From NCBI GenBank assembly GCA_033762375.1, contig JANRLQ010000026.1, positions 1-64,000 on the forward strand: 64,000 nt of DNA. Direction: 5' to 3'. Below are positions 52,401 through 61,407 of the stretch, one piece after another. Source of the DNA: RDXT01 sp033762375 (lineage in GTDB: Bacteria; Bacteroidota; Bacteroidia; J057). The position numbers were made by a program, and so were the translations under genes. The notes under the pieces are model-generated. The model saw only the letters and a list, made by a program, of their open reading frames with translations. It did no database searches and had not been told where the DNA came from. Every line of letters starts with the position of its first letter. The first letter of the stretch is position 1.

Positions 52401-55400
52401 CTTTGGGGTTGCGCACCCCGACCATGATGTTGCGTACCTCGGAGAGTTTGGGCGTACCTTTTACATAAATAAAGTGTCCCTCTGGCATGGTACTGTCCCG
52501 CCAGGGGTAGCGGTAGATCAGCCCTGCGGCGTCTGTATTGCGGGCATCCTTGGCAGCGGCGAGTTTGGCCAGCTCAAAGTTGATCTCATTGGCCCGGAGC
52601 CATACGTTTTCCGCTACATTGATGCCGCCACCCGGATCAGAAGGTGTCAGGGGGAGTTCATATTCGTAGTAGTTCTGGTCATTGTCCAGGCCGAGGCGGA
52701 TAAACAGGCGCGCATCGCCCGTCTCATTAAAGTTGGAAGGCACCCCGTTGCCATCATTTGCCTCCGCATGCACCCACATGCGCAGGCGCTCGTAGAGGCG
52801 CAGATCGCTGCGGACGTTTTTGAAGATGCCACGGGCATCACCGTCTTCGAGGTTGCAGATTTTCAGCGACAAAGCCCGCTCGTCCTCCAGAAATCCTGCC
52901 AGGGTATTGCCATTAAAAGCCTGGCGGACGATACCGGGTGGCTCCATATAATTAAAAGGCAGGCGCTGCGAGTTGTCCTCTACCCCCACTACCCCCAGGT
53001 CAAAGGATCCGAAGGGTGGCTCAGGGTTGGGGAGGATAATGTCCGTATCGGTCAGGTCACCGGCAAACTTGCGCCACTGAGACGACACGAGCTGAAACTC
53101 CGTCATCCGCAGGATCACCTCCTCTTCAAATCCCGCCAGGTACATACGCATGTAGCTGATGGTCTTGAAGTTATCAATCCCGTTGACAGACTTACCTGCA
53201 TTAAGCGGTACCCGAAACTGATACCAGGTCACCGTCTGCGTGCCGTTCTGGGCCCGGATGGAGTCATTCGTGATTTTGTCCACGATAAAATATTTGCCCC
53301 GCTCCATGGAGTCCGGGTGGAGGCGGATCCGGTATTCCCAGTATTGCTCCGCAAAGTTCAGGCTACCATTGTTGTTCAGGTCCTCATTGTCTGGCAAGGT
53401 GGTAGCCTGGGTGGTATACTGGTTGGTGTTTTCGCCTACGGGTGAGTTACCTTCTGTCCCGTTGAAGTCCAGGTACCGCTCCAGGATGCCAGCCTGGCGC
53501 TGCTCGTAGTCCTCATCCCGGAAGTGCCGGTAGTCATCCGAGCTGGGGTCCGTCACATACTCGCTGAGGGCATTGGGACTGAGGATGTTGCGGAGGTTAG
53601 TGATCACCGCCTGCTCAAAAAAAGTGGCCTCTTCCGGAGAGGTGAGTCCATCCAGCCCGATGTCCTGGGCTTCGCGGTCCTCCCGCTGGTTGCTGAAGGC
53701 ATTGTTGGGTGGGTTGCCGAGGGATATCTGCCCCCAGTCAGTCGCCTGAAGATTCGGCGCATCATTGGGTCCGGGCAGGCCGTGCTCACGGCTCAGGCTT
53801 TCGTCGGTGAGGACGTCTTCATTGACCAGACCCAGGTTGATATAAAATTCACCGCCCTCATGTGCAGGGTTTTGGAGGAAGGGATCCATCATCCAAAACT
53901 CAATAAACTCGACGTTGGTGGCTTCAAAGTCATTGTTGACATCTATTTCCCGCATGACCCCGGCCCAGTTTTCACGGGGTTCTGTGAGTAAACCCGTGGC
54001 CGGATCCAGGCGGCTGCTTTCGTACTGATAGTTGTAGAGGCCGCGCTGGTTCGGGATATAGTGCAGGTCAAATGTCGGCTGGAGGTTATTGCCAAAAGCC
54101 CGGGAGGCCGTGGGGAAAATCTCCCGGGGCAAAATCTGTCGGGTATAGTTGTTGTACAGGTCTGCCTCCGGAAACTCAGCCCCCAGCCGCTGATAAAACG
54201 ACATGTCTATCTGATACCAGGCCAGCTTGGCGCGGGTGAAATTGGCGGCCAGCGGAGAGGTCCAGATTGCAGTAGGGTCGAGCAGGCGGGTATTGCCCTC
54301 CGGAAAGGAAGCCATACGCCACTTGATCTGGCTTTGCAGGGAGTACGGCGTGGCAGCGGCCTCAAAATCATCCAGATATACAATCCCTTTGTCCTCTGAG
54401 TTTTTGTTGATCGGCGGGGCACCGGGGATAAACTGTGCCATCTCACCGGCCAAGTTCAGGCTGGAGGTTTCCTTGGTACTGATGAGCGGGAGCCTGTCTA
54501 TGACCTTGGTGAGGAAGTCTGATTCGCGCCGGAAGCTCCCATCCAGTCCCCAGAGGGTGTTGTTGACGGGTTCGTCTCCGAGGGTGGTTTTTTGGTTAAA
54601 GGGCTGCTCCCGCAGGTTGAGGACCGTAGCGCCCAGGCGGATGTCCCGGGACGGGCTGTACTCAATCCGCGAACCCAGCAGGGCCTTGGTCTGAATCTGA
54701 TACGCCGAGGAGCTCTCAAATGACACATCTATATCCTGTCCGGAGGTCAGGATAGAGGGGTTGAGGATTGTGACCTTGCCCCCGGAGTAGTCCACCGTAT
54801 AGTCACTCCCCTCCTGGAGGGTACGCCCGCCGGCTGTCACGACGACACTTCCCTCCTGGAGGTTGAAGGTGTTGAGCGGGATCTCCGAGCCGCTGGCTGA
54901 CCGGTAATATCCCTCAAAGGAGTACCGGTTTAGCTCCGGAAACCGCTGGACGGCATTCACCTGGGTCTCGTCGTACAAAGGCTGAAATACATAGGTGGCC
55001 TTATCGTCCGGATCGGTGATCTTGCGGCTGAGACTCTCCCCAAAGGGTTCCAGTACCGGAAAGATGACCATCCCCCGGTCTGACTTCACAGTGATCCCTT
55101 CTATATAGTCAAAATAGTTGTCCGGATTGGGGGCAGTATGGTTGGTGAGGCGATCCAGCCCCGTCACCTGGATCAGGGGGATGTTGGCGACAGAACTTTT
55201 GGGCAGAAAGTTGATTTTGCCGGCGCTGGTTGCGGACTCATATTTAATGTCAAAGAAAAATCCTTCCTGCTCGATTCCGTACCCGATGTTGTAAATGTTT
55301 TTCATCATCAGGTCCCAGGCGGGATAGGGCTCCACCCGCAGCACGGAGGACTTGAGCATCTTGACAAACAGGACATTGGAGTTAAGTCCGTCTGCGGGTA

Positions 55401-56895
55401 CGTCATTCGAAAACTCACCTACCTGATAGGCTTGTCCGTTCAGGGTGTAGTCAAATGCCACAAACAATACCTGGTCCGGAGGGATCGGGGTATTGAGCGA
55501 AATGTATCCTAACTGGGTATTGACGGTATATTCGTTCGGCTCCAGGCGGCGCATATTCCCGAGTACCTGAAAATCTGAGGTATTCTGCATGTTGAGGCCG
55601 GGAATGGCTTCGATGGCACTTTTGGCCGTGTTTTGGTTGCGGGCAGCGGGATCTGCCGTCAGGATGGAGAAGAGGTTGTTGGAATTATTGGAGGGGAGGC
55701 GGTCATACGCACCAGAGCGGTCGAGGCCCTGGTTATAGACCCGTCCCTGGCCATTGCCCACGGAATTGTCGTTTTCACCCAGGTCAATGAACCCTACTGC
55801 GTTGCGGTTGTTGCGGGCAATACCCTGCTGCTCTACCCATACCTCGACCCGGTTGATCCGCAGGCTGGACCGGATCACGGGCAGGTCTGAGAGGGCCTCT
55901 TCATATTTGGAGCGGAAATAATGCGACAGGAAAAAGTGGCGGTTCATGTCGTACTCAGAGGCCTCCTTTTTGAAGGGGGTTTCAATCGCTCCTCCGCCCG
56001 ATACCTTGATGGACTCAACCTTGCCTCGCTCGATAGAGGCTACTGAGGTGACATACACCGGCCCAAACCGGAGCTTAGCCTTGAGCCCCATGAGATTTTG
56101 GCGTCCCTGGATCAGGGAGTTGCCGAGCTGCATGCTCACATTACCCGCCTCAATCTTCTGGAGTATCTGGTCTTCCGTGCCGGTATGCTCCAGCTTGAGC
56201 TGGTCTTCAAACTGGAAGGTCGCCTGGGTGTCAAAGTTGGCATTCATCCGGAGCTTCTCCCCGATCTGGCCCACCACCCCGAGCTGTATCTGCTGATCAA
56301 ACCCAAAGGTGGTCGTCCGCTGCTGCCGGAGCGGGATCGAGGGGTTGTCTGTCCGGTTGCGGTCTATAGAGAAGTCCAGGGTAGCGTATCCTGTGGGGCG
56401 GATCGAAATGCTCCCTCCCCCAAAAACATCACTCAGCTCTGCAATATTGACGTTGAGTTCCAGCCCTTTGGAGGCAGCTCCCCCGGACTGGAGCGAACTC
56501 TCGCGGAAGTACTCCTCATTGCTCTTGCGAAGGCGCCATGCCTGATAGTCTTCAAATGAAATGTAGGATGGCTCCCGGAAATTAATGTCTCCGATCTTTT
56601 CATAGATCGTAAATCCCTTGCCATCCGGGGCTAGCTCAAAGCTGGATTTATAGTTAGAGGGGTACTTCAGATGAAGGGGGGTGAGATACCGCTGATGGGT
56701 AGCGTCCCCCCGGCGGTTGGTCGGGGTATTGACCACACGGGGGGTATCCTCGTCCATGATCCACACAGGATCAGGCGATGGGGGCTGAGCCTGAGGGGGC
56801 AGGTCGGCAGGAAGGGTATCCGGGTACGGAAGGGGGTCTGCGGCAAAAAAGGACATGAGGGCAGACACCAGCCACGCAATGCTGAACTTAGACAA
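49492..56895 (-). CDS. sprA: Cell surface protein SprA (type IX secretion translocon)
   Basis: A 2467-residue outer-membrane protein, within the usual SprA/Sov range of about 2400-2500 residues. SprA forms the giant 36-strand barrel through which T9SS cargo leaves the cell and is needed for gliding motility. The N-terminus MSKFSIAWLVSALMSFFA is a signal peptide. Early motifs include HLKYPSNYKSSFELAPDG and FDQQIQLGVVGQIGEKLRMN; later parts have repeated barrel strands and large beta inserts (ALLGSRIEYSPSRDIRLGAT, GIVYLDDFEAAATPYSLQSQ). A lineage-type Pro/Lys-rich insert occurs around residue 1960 (KPGQPATAAPPAKPGQPPVK). The C-terminus ends in VQIRFTLTN. ruvA lies upstream, the standard Bacteroidota order. 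Confidence 0.97.
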   Translation of the reverse strand: MSKFSIAWLVSALMSFFAADPLPYPDTLPADLPPQAQPPSPDPVWIMDEDTPRVVNTPTNRRGDATHQRYLTPLHLKYPSNYKSSFELAPDGKGFTIYEKIGDINFREPSYISFEDYQAWRLRKSNEEYFRESSLQSGGAASKGLELNVNIAELSDVFGGGSISIRPTGYATLDFSIDRNRTDNPSIPLRQQRTTTFGFDQQIQLGVVGQIGEKLRMNANFDTQATFQFEDQLKLEHTGTEDQILQKIEAGNVSMQLGNSLIQGRQNLMGLKAKLRFGPVYVTSVASIERGKVESIKVSGGGAIETPFKKEASEYDMNRHFFLSHYFRSKYEEALSDLPVIRSSLRINRVEVWVEQQGIARNNRNAVGFIDLGENDNSVGNGQGRVYNQGLDRSGAYDRLPSNNSNNLFSILTADPAARNQNTAKSAIEAIPGLNMQNTSDFQVLGNMRRLEPNEYTVNTQLGYISLNTPIPPDQVLFVAFDYTLNGQAYQVGEFSNDVPADGLNSNVLFVKMLKSSVLRVEPYPAWDLMMKNIYNIGYGIEQEGFFFDIKYESATSAGKINFLPKSSVANIPLIQVTGLDRLTNHTAPNPDNYFDYIEGITVKSDRGMVIFPVLEPFGESLSRKITDPDDKATYVFQPLYDETQVNAVQRFPELNRYSFEGYYRSASGSEIPLNTFNLQEGSVVVTAGGRTLQEGSDYTVDYSGGKVTILNPSILTSGQDIDVSFESSSAYQIQTKALLGSRIEYSPSRDIRLGATVLNLREQPFNQKTTLGDEPVNNTLWGLDGSFRRESDFLTKVIDRLPLISTKETSSLNLAGEMAQFIPGAPPINKNSEDKGIVYLDDFEAAATPYSLQSQIKWRMASFPEGNTRLLDPTAIWTSPLAANFTRAKLAWYQIDMSFYQRLGAEFPEADLYNNYTRQILPREIFPTASRAFGNNLQPTFDLHYIPNQRGLYNYQYESSRLDPATGLLTEPRENWAGVMREIDVNNDFEATNVEFIEFWMMDPFLQNPAHEGGEFYINLGLVNEDVLTDESLSREHGLPGPNDAPNLQATDWGQISLGNPPNNAFSNQREDREAQDIGLDGLTSPEEATFFEQAVITNLRNILSPNALSEYVTDPSSDDYRHFRDEDYEQRQAGILERYLDFNGTEGNSPVGENTNQYTTQATTLPDNEDLNNNGSLNFAEQYWEYRIRLHPDSMERGKYFIVDKITNDSIRAQNGTQTVTWYQFRVPLNAGKSVNGIDNFKTISYMRMYLAGFEEEVILRMTEFQLVSSQWRKFAGDLTDTDIILPNPEPPFGSFDLGVVGVEDNSQRLPFNYMEPPGIVRQAFNGNTLAGFLEDERALSLKICNLEDGDARGIFKNVRSDLRLYERLRMWVHAEANDGNGVPSNFNETGDARLFIRLGLDNDQNYYEYELPLTPSDPGGGINVAENVWLRANEINFELAKLAAAKDARNTDAAGLIYRYPWRDSTMPEGHFIYVKGTPKLSEVRNIMVGVRNPKDPDGDPICLEVWVNELRMTNFDGQKGWAANANASLKLADIATINGTFSYKTAGFGALDQKLGSRSQEDQIRYDLSANMSLDRFFPKKWGLQLPVYATYGETRINPQFNPQEADVRTDKLLENLDPVDRKLRLQSLQDYRRTRSISFNNWRKINIPKEQPEEPEDGTKAAKPTKQPVLMPWNVSNFDFTFAYNEQLARSAVIERRFTTQHRGAVNYRYTFPQVKVKPFAKFEKIKGLKDFYFSPLPTSVSIAISGDRQFEERLLRATSQFGGSVDPLFSKNFLINRSYTLSWNLTRALQLNYSANNVSRVDEVRGYWSTATDRERDSVGTLGENLLHIGRDPANGHNQLVNFGRTTTFTHNLSAGYQLPFAQIKPLSWISGTVNYTGSFNWQQAPENNQSFGAIIGNSQTIQASGKLDLNGLYRKVAPLKNILEGKKANGQPIRKPGQPATAAPPAKPGQPPVKPPPVAPKDSVEKPDPLRALKAISRELIRIGLSIRSVDVAWNNNASTTLPGYLPMTDNFGFDWGYINPTTGVASPLTPPTLGFLFGDQRDIRYQAGLNGWITQDTLLSNLFMRNNTSNLTARTSVELFKGFRVELSANRSINANESEFYRYDPQTEGFRGFDPLSSGNFSMTYIFINTAFEFGNPEESENFRNFSSIRQQISSRYAEKNPETRGNVNDIVTGGYRNGYLGTNQDVLITSMLASYGLVAADKVSLTAFPAIPLPNWNVNYNGLTNLPFLKKYFSAVTLKHGYRATYTVGNFNNNLTAQDLDGNGIADNFTSTTDPLGNEIRDYYALDNIQGVQISEQFSPLIGINVNTKKGLTSQFDYKRGRNLTLNVGSMQMTESRNEDVSLMIGYRKDKVNMDFRFMGRDISLKNSMNAQLRTTIRDTRDVQHTLAATATDPSQSSVTTRGSLSVIVSPSVDYVVNTRVNAKLFYEININRPRAAASAYNTSFSSAGVQIRFTLTN

Positions 56896-57211
56896 AGCCT
56901 TACGAATTTAAAGTTACAGAAATGAGCGGTCTCACTTCAAAAATCAACGTAAAGGCTGTTTCATAGGCATCCGTACCGATTGTAAGTAAAAGTGCAACGA
57001 CAGGTCAGGGCCGGTGCTGAGGTGAAAAACATATTACGAAGCAAACATATCAATTATTCACGCACAAAGAAAGGCAATTCCGATGACACTGATACCTGCC
57101 CGTAGCGAATGCTGGTGCTATCCTGCCGCATCCAGCACACCGAAAACCGGCTTTGCTGTTCAAAAAATCCATCAAACACAAATTACATTAACATGGATTT
57201 TCTTGCGATAA
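56896..57211. other. Intergenic region between sprA and ruvA
   Basis: This 316-base gap holds no convincing gene. On the minus strand TATGTTTG (57049-57042) fits the -7 box TAnnTTTG, about 150 bases before the sprA start; the nearest TTG lies only 15 bases away (57067-57065). It could be the sprA promoter with a long leader. The rest is AT-rich. Confidence 0.4.
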
Positions 57212-57802
57212 CTAGTTGTTCCGCAGGGCCAGCTTCACCAGTTGCTCTACCGGCAGATCTGATCCTTGTTCCTGCAGGATCTTATCGAGTCGTTTTTCCA
57301 TTTCAGGCTTGGGCATACCCAGTGTCATCAAGGCCGCCAGAGCCTCCTGCCGGCGACGGGACTGGTCTCCGGGCTGGCGCTGACCCGCCGTATCAGGTAC
57401 ACCGACACCGGCTTTGTCCCGCAACTCCAGCACGATACGGGCAGCTGTTTTAGGGCCGATCCCTTTGATACGTTTCAGCCCCAGCTCATCTCCACTCGCA
57501 ATGGCCAGCCGGAGATCGTCTGGCGGGATGCTGGAGAGAATCACCAGCGCCGTATTGCCGCCGACCCCCGAGACACTGATCAGCAGCTCAAACAAACTCT
57601 GCTCTTCCTGCCGGGAGAATCCATACAGCACATGGGCATCCTCGCGCACCTGAAGATACGTAAACAACCTTACCTCCTCCTGTCCCCGAAGGTGGCTATA
57701 GGTATTGAGTGAGATACGCACCAGATAACCGACCCCGCCGCAGTCAACAATGGCAAAGGTAGGATCGAGCTGGGCCAATTTTCCCCGGACAAAAGCGATC
57801 AC
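57212..57802 (-). CDS. ruvA: Holliday junction branch migration protein RuvA
   Basis: A 196-residue RuvA, the tetrameric DNA-binding subunit that guides RuvB in Holliday-junction branch migration. The N-terminal OB-fold (1-63: MIAFVRGKLAQLDPTFAIVD) is followed by two helix-hairpin-helix motifs (LFELLISVSGVGGNTALVIL, LGLKRIKGIGPKTAARIVLE). A flexible linker (about 135-148) leads to the C-terminal domain that contacts RuvB (EALAALMTLGMPKPEMEKRL). Length is normal. ruvB is not adjacent. It is cytoplasmic and probably constitutively expressed. Confidence 0.97.
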   Translation of the reverse strand: MIAFVRGKLAQLDPTFAIVDCGGVGYLVRISLNTYSHLRGQEEVRLFTYLQVREDAHVLYGFSRQEEQSLFELLISVSGVGGNTALVILSSIPPDDLRLAIASGDELGLKRIKGIGPKTAARIVLELRDKAGVGVPDTAGQRQPGDQSRRRQEALAALMTLGMPKPEMEKRLDKILQEQGSDLPVEQLVKLALRNN

Positions 57803-57850
57803 AGGCTAGTATAATTACCGTACAGCAGGACCAGACACGAATCAGGGTTG

Positions 57851-57924
57851 TGACAGGTGCCCCAACTGGTAGCGGAGGCACCTGTCATAGATAACGCAGA
57901 CAGGCAGGAGATGCGTTGCCTGTC
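57851..57924. terminator. Two tandem hairpins upstream of ruvA and downstream of the barrel gene
   Basis: An 11-bp stem (57851-57861 with 57877-57887) and an 8-bp stem (57899-57906 with 57917-57924) share the arm motif GACAGG. They lie just after the stop of the outer-membrane protein gene (minus strand), before the ruvA start. No T-run follows. Confidence 0.45.
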
Positions 57925-57926
57925 CC

Positions 57927-58709
57927 TCAAAGTTCAGGAAGGGCAGCAGGGGCAGCAGCAGCCCGTGCGAAGGTATAGGTCAGGCCGATGCGGAGGCCAC
58001 CCACCAGGGCAAATGTTTCCGCATTGCGGGTAGTGCCCCGTGTATACCGCCAGTACAGTTCACTCCGGGTGGCGCCACTCTCTGTGATGCGGAGCCGGGC
58101 ATTTTTGTTTTCTACGTCCTGAAAGCTGTAGTCAGCCCGGAGGCGCAGGGTCAGCACGAGGTTGTCCGGCGGGAGGTTGATATCCACCCCGACATCACCC
58201 ACTGCGGCATAGTGTAGCGGCGTAAACCGGCTGTACTCGGTCGGCACGGAGGTGACACTCTCCGGAAGGCCCTGATCAGCAGGATTGTCATTAAACATAT
58301 CAGCCTGGGTGAGCAGGTTCATCTGTGCCCCGGCATACAGACTGAAGACAACCTTGCGATCGGCAGGCTCCGTATTAAACCCGATCATCAGCGGGATGCG
58401 GAGGTACTCCAGTCGCTGGGTATACCGCGTCTCGCCTGCCAGATAGGACGTGCCCTGCTGCGCGTAGATCGCATTGAGCCGGATACCGGCGTAGTCAGAG
58501 AAGTTGTACCCCAGGTCAATACCCCCACCCATACCCCAGAGGGGCTTCAGGTCATAGACCTCGGGTTCGAGGGCGTCATCATCGGCATTGAGGTGGCCGG
58601 AAGCCTGAGGCAGGGCAAATACCCCCAGTTTGAAGCCTTTTTGTGCATACGCCGTACCTGCCCAGCAGCAGAGGCATCCAAGAGACAGAGCCAGGATAAG
58701 CTTTTTCAT
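57927..58709 (-). CDS. Outer-membrane beta-barrel protein (PorT/OMP_b-brl type)
   Basis: A 260-residue protein with a signal peptide (MKKLILALSLGCLCCWAGTA, cleaved near YAQ). The mature part has the alternating pattern of a small eight- to ten-stranded barrel: GFKLGVFALPQASGHL, GGGIDLGYNFSDYAGIRLNA, VFSLYAGAQMNLLTQADMF, GDVGVDINLPPDNLVLTLRL, and GGLRIGLTYTFARAA. It fits the outer-membrane beta-barrel family (PF13568-like) common in Bacteroidota. The C-terminal strand is followed by an Ala/Pro tail (AAAPAALPEL). Ligand or role unknown. Confidence 0.85.
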   Translation of the reverse strand: MKKLILALSLGCLCCWAGTAYAQKGFKLGVFALPQASGHLNADDDALEPEVYDLKPLWGMGGGIDLGYNFSDYAGIRLNAIYAQQGTSYLAGETRYTQRLEYLRIPLMIGFNTEPADRKVVFSLYAGAQMNLLTQADMFNDNPADQGLPESVTSVPTEYSRFTPLHYAAVGDVGVDINLPPDNLVLTLRLRADYSFQDVENKNARLRITESGATRSELYWRYTRGTTRNAETFALVGGLRIGLTYTFARAAAAPAALPEL

Positions 58710-58729
58710 CAGAAAAGCGGATTAGTTTC

Positions 58730-58737
58730 CAAAAATA
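58730..58737 (-). promoter_or_regulatory. Candidate -7 promoter box of the outer-membrane barrel gene
   Basis: On the minus strand TATTTTTG fits TAnnTTTG and sits 20 bases before the ATG at 58709. No clear -33 TTG is visible. Confidence 0.4.
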
Positions 58738-58811
58738 GAATTATTTTACTCAGAATCGAAAGTATCATGCCGATTCTTTTCGACGTCTTTTCTTGTCCAC
58801 CTATCCCCTGA

Positions 58812-59459
58812 ATGCTTATGCTGCTGGAAATTCACCCACAAAACCCGCAAGAACGCCTCCTCAACCAGGCCGTATCCTGCCTCCGCGATGGCGGGGTCAT
58901 CGTCTATCCCACAGATACCATTTATGGGCTTGGCTGTGATATTCAGAATAAAAAAGCAGTGGCCCGTATCTGTCAGATCAAAGGGATAGACCCCGACAAG
59001 GTCCATCTCTCCTGCGTCTGCGACAACCTGGCCATCATCGGCCAATATGCCAATCATGTCACGACCGAGGTGTACAAACTGATGAAAAGTGCGTTTCCCG
59101 GACCTTATACGTTTATCCTGGAAGCCTCCAAAGAGATTCCCCGGCATTTCCAGCACAAAAAAACCGTGGGCATACGGGTCGTCAGTCACCCCGTAGCCGT
59201 GCGTCTGGTACAACTTTTGGGCAATCCTATTGCCTCTATCAGCCTGCCGCAGGACGAAGGTGAAACCGAGTATTATACAGATCCCTACCGGATCGTGGAG
59301 CGATACGGGCACCTCGTGGACATGGTGATCGCCAGCGGCCCCGGCAAGCCTGAGCCCTCGACGATCATAGACTGTAGCCGCGGGCACCAGGATATTACGG
59401 TCATCCGGATGGGCAGCGGACCGCTGGAGCCGCTGGGGATTGAGCTGATGGAGTCCTGA
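58812..59459 (+). CDS. YciO/Sua5/YrdC-type threonylcarbamoyladenylate synthase family protein
   Basis: A 215-residue protein of the YrdC-like superfamily. Motifs are GGVIVYPTDTIYGLGCDIQN, ICQIKGIDPDKVHLSCVCDN, the nucleotide-binding FPGPYTFILEAS, and KTVGIRVVSHPVAVRLVQLL. The fold makes the carbamoyl-AMP intermediate used for tRNA t6A37 in Sua5/TsaC. The shorter length and the sequence KGIDPDKVHLS suggest the YciO branch, whose exact role is less certain. It sits about 100 bases after the divergent barrel gene and 24 bases before anmK, so it probably leads an operon with anmK and the next lipoprotein. Confidence 0.9.
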   Translation: MLMLLEIHPQNPQERLLNQAVSCLRDGGVIVYPTDTIYGLGCDIQNKKAVARICQIKGIDPDKVHLSCVCDNLAIIGQYANHVTTEVYKLMKSAFPGPYTFILEASKEIPRHFQHKKTVGIRVVSHPVAVRLVQLLGNPIASISLPQDEGETEYYTDPYRIVERYGHLVDMVIASGPGKPEPSTIIDCSRGHQDITVIRMGSGPLEPLGIELMES

Positions 59460-59483
59460 ACCTGAGACCCTTATCTGCCTGAT

Positions 59484-60620
59484 ATGCATACTTTTCAAGG
59501 AATCGGTACCATGTCTGGTACCTCCATGGACGGACTGGACATTGCCTGCTGTACCTTTGAAGTGGAGGGTGATACCTACCGGTTCTCGCTGGACTATGGG
59601 GAAACGATCCCCTTTGATGACAAATGGCGGAGCCGACTCCTCCATCTCTGGGAGCAGTCTGCCGAAACCTATGCTAAAACCCATGTATATCTGGGCCACT
59701 GGATGGGGGAGCAAATCCAGGCATTTGTCCAGCGACACGGGCTGAAGCCGGATTTTGTGGCCGTTCACGGGCAAACGATCTTTCACCAGCCGGAAAAAAA
59801 CTTTACGGCCCAGATCGGAGACGGAGAAACGCTGGCCACGTACCTGACCTGCCCGCTGGTCACCAACTTCCGGAATAAAGATATCGCGCTGGGGGGCGAA
59901 GGTGCCCCCCTGATTCCGATCGGAGAGCACTATTTATTTCCGGATTACCGGCTGTTTCTCAACCTGGGCGGCATCGCCAATGTCACCTTTGGCAGCCGGG
60001 CCTTTGATGTCTGCGCCTGCAACCTGGTGCTCAACGAGGTATATCGCCGGGCCTGGCCTGAGGGCCCCGGATATGATGATCATGGGCGGCAAGCCGCTGG
60101 TGGCACGTTGATACCGGAGTTGCTGGCAGCGCTGGATGCCCTGCCGTACTTCCGGCAGCCCCCTCCCAAAAGCCTGGGCTGGGAATGGGTAACCCAGGCG
60201 GTACTGCCGCTGCTGGATATATTTCCTGCCGACCCGGCAGATCAGCTTCATACCTTTGTACACCATGTCGCCGGCCAGATAGCCCAGGCACTCCGGCTTC
60301 TGGCGGCCCCACCCGGCCCGCTCCTGATCACCGGAGGTGGGCGACACCATACCTTCCTGCTGGAGCAGATCCGTACTGCAATTGCGCCCATGGGGATCAC
60401 GGTAGATGAGGCGACGCCGACAGCCTGGGTGGATTATAAGGAGGCTATTGTGTTTGCCTTTCTGGGTCTGCGCACGCTCACCGGGCGCACCACAACCCTG
60501 GCCAGTGCGACCGGTGCCCGGCAGGATGCTGTCACGGGCTCGATCCACCTGCCGCCGGATGGCGGCTGGCAGGTACTAAGCCGTACCTGGTCGTCGTTTG
60601 ATCCGTTGCCTGAAACCTGA
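59484..60620 (+). CDS. anmK: Anhydro-N-acetylmuramic acid kinase AnmK
   Basis: A 378-residue kinase that hydrolyses and phosphorylates 1,6-anhydro-MurNAc to MurNAc-6-phosphate in peptidoglycan recycling. It has the acetate-and-sugar-kinase fold. Motifs are GIGTMSGTSMDGLDIACCTF, VAVHGQTIFHQPEKN, QIGDGETLATYLTCPLVTNF, LNLGGIANVTFGSRAFDVCA, PGYDDHGRQAAGG, LLITGGGRHHTFLLEQIR, and DYKEAIVFAFLGLRTL. The length fits the family. It is cytoplasmic and lies between the YciO-type gene and a lipoprotein gene, with small gaps, so is probably cotranscribed with both. Confidence 0.97.
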   Translation: MHTFQGIGTMSGTSMDGLDIACCTFEVEGDTYRFSLDYGETIPFDDKWRSRLLHLWEQSAETYAKTHVYLGHWMGEQIQAFVQRHGLKPDFVAVHGQTIFHQPEKNFTAQIGDGETLATYLTCPLVTNFRNKDIALGGEGAPLIPIGEHYLFPDYRLFLNLGGIANVTFGSRAFDVCACNLVLNEVYRRAWPEGPGYDDHGRQAAGGTLIPELLAALDALPYFRQPPPKSLGWEWVTQAVLPLLDIFPADPADQLHTFVHHVAGQIAQALRLLAAPPGPLLITGGGRHHTFLLEQIRTAIAPMGITVDEATPTAWVDYKEAIVFAFLGLRTLTGRTTTLASATGARQDAVTGSIHLPPDGGWQVLSRTWSSFDPLPET

Positions 60621-60635
60621 CTTAATCTCCCGAAC

Positions 60636-61403
60636 ATGCGCCTACTTGCTCTCTGGGCCGCCTTACTGCTGGCTGCCTGCTCCCAGCGTCCTGCTAAGAC
60701 CCCTGCTTGGGACCCACAGGCACTACCGGCACCCGATAGCCATACGGTATCAGCCGACTCGCTGGTCACCCGTCCAGGTGCGACCCTGACCTCCGGGCTC
60801 CGGGATCATCTGTTTATCCCGGTGTACCAGGTCATACCCGATCGGGGCCAGCAGGATGGGTACATCAGCCGCAATGGATACCGCCTATCCTACGATACTT
60901 ACGACCTGCAAGAGGACCCCAACCTGCTGAATGCCTGGCACGGTCATATTATACCCGGGATCGAGATTCTCCATGGGCATAAGCTTGTGAACATCGGTTA
61001 CTTCAATCAAAAAACACAGGTGCGCACCAATCTTTTTGCACACCCGGTCCAGGTGTATCATTTTTATTACCCCACCCTGATGCAGGATACCCTGGCAGGT
61101 GTTCCTGTTCGGAGGGACTACTGCCTGATCTCCGTCTATGATACTGACACCAATCGTGACAGTGTGATTGATGCCCGGGACCTGCGCCGGTTATACCATC
61201 TATCTCTCCCAACCCTCACCCAGACACTGCTGGTACCGGCAGACTACGCTGTGCTGAGTTCACAGTATTATCCACAGACTGACCAACTACTGGTGTATGC
61301 AAGGCATGATGCCAATGGCAATGGCCGCCGTGAGCCTGATGAGCCTGTTCATGTATTTGCCCTTGATATGAAACGGCCCCAGGCTGGAGTAAGGGTGTAT
61401 TGA
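60636..61403 (+). CDS. Lipoprotein with two EF-hand-like loops
   Basis: A 255-residue protein whose start MRLLALWAALLLAAC is a lipoprotein signal peptide with Cys15. The mature part lacks a known domain but carries two calcium-loop-like motifs: DTDTNRDSVIDARDLRRL (about 169-186) and DANGNGRREPDEP (about 228-240), both Asp/Asn-rich like dockerin or EF-hand loops. The middle has beta-type segments (HIIPGIEILHGHKLVNIGYF). It starts 15 bases after anmK, so shares its transcript. Calcium binding is likely but unproven. Confidence 0.75.
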   Translation: MRLLALWAALLLAACSQRPAKTPAWDPQALPAPDSHTVSADSLVTRPGATLTSGLRDHLFIPVYQVIPDRGQQDGYISRNGYRLSYDTYDLQEDPNLLNAWHGHIIPGIEILHGHKLVNIGYFNQKTQVRTNLFAHPVQVYHFYYPTLMQDTLAGVPVRRDYCLISVYDTDTNRDSVIDARDLRRLYHLSLPTLTQTLLVPADYAVLSSQYYPQTDQLLVYARHDANGNGRREPDEPVHVFALDMKRPQAGVRVY

Positions 61404-61407
61404 GGGG

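Noticed and set aside
52330..53445. Long open frame of about 370 codons antisense to sprA
   Set aside because: It mirrors GC-rich codons of sprA, has no family motif, and sprA is unmistakable on the other strand.
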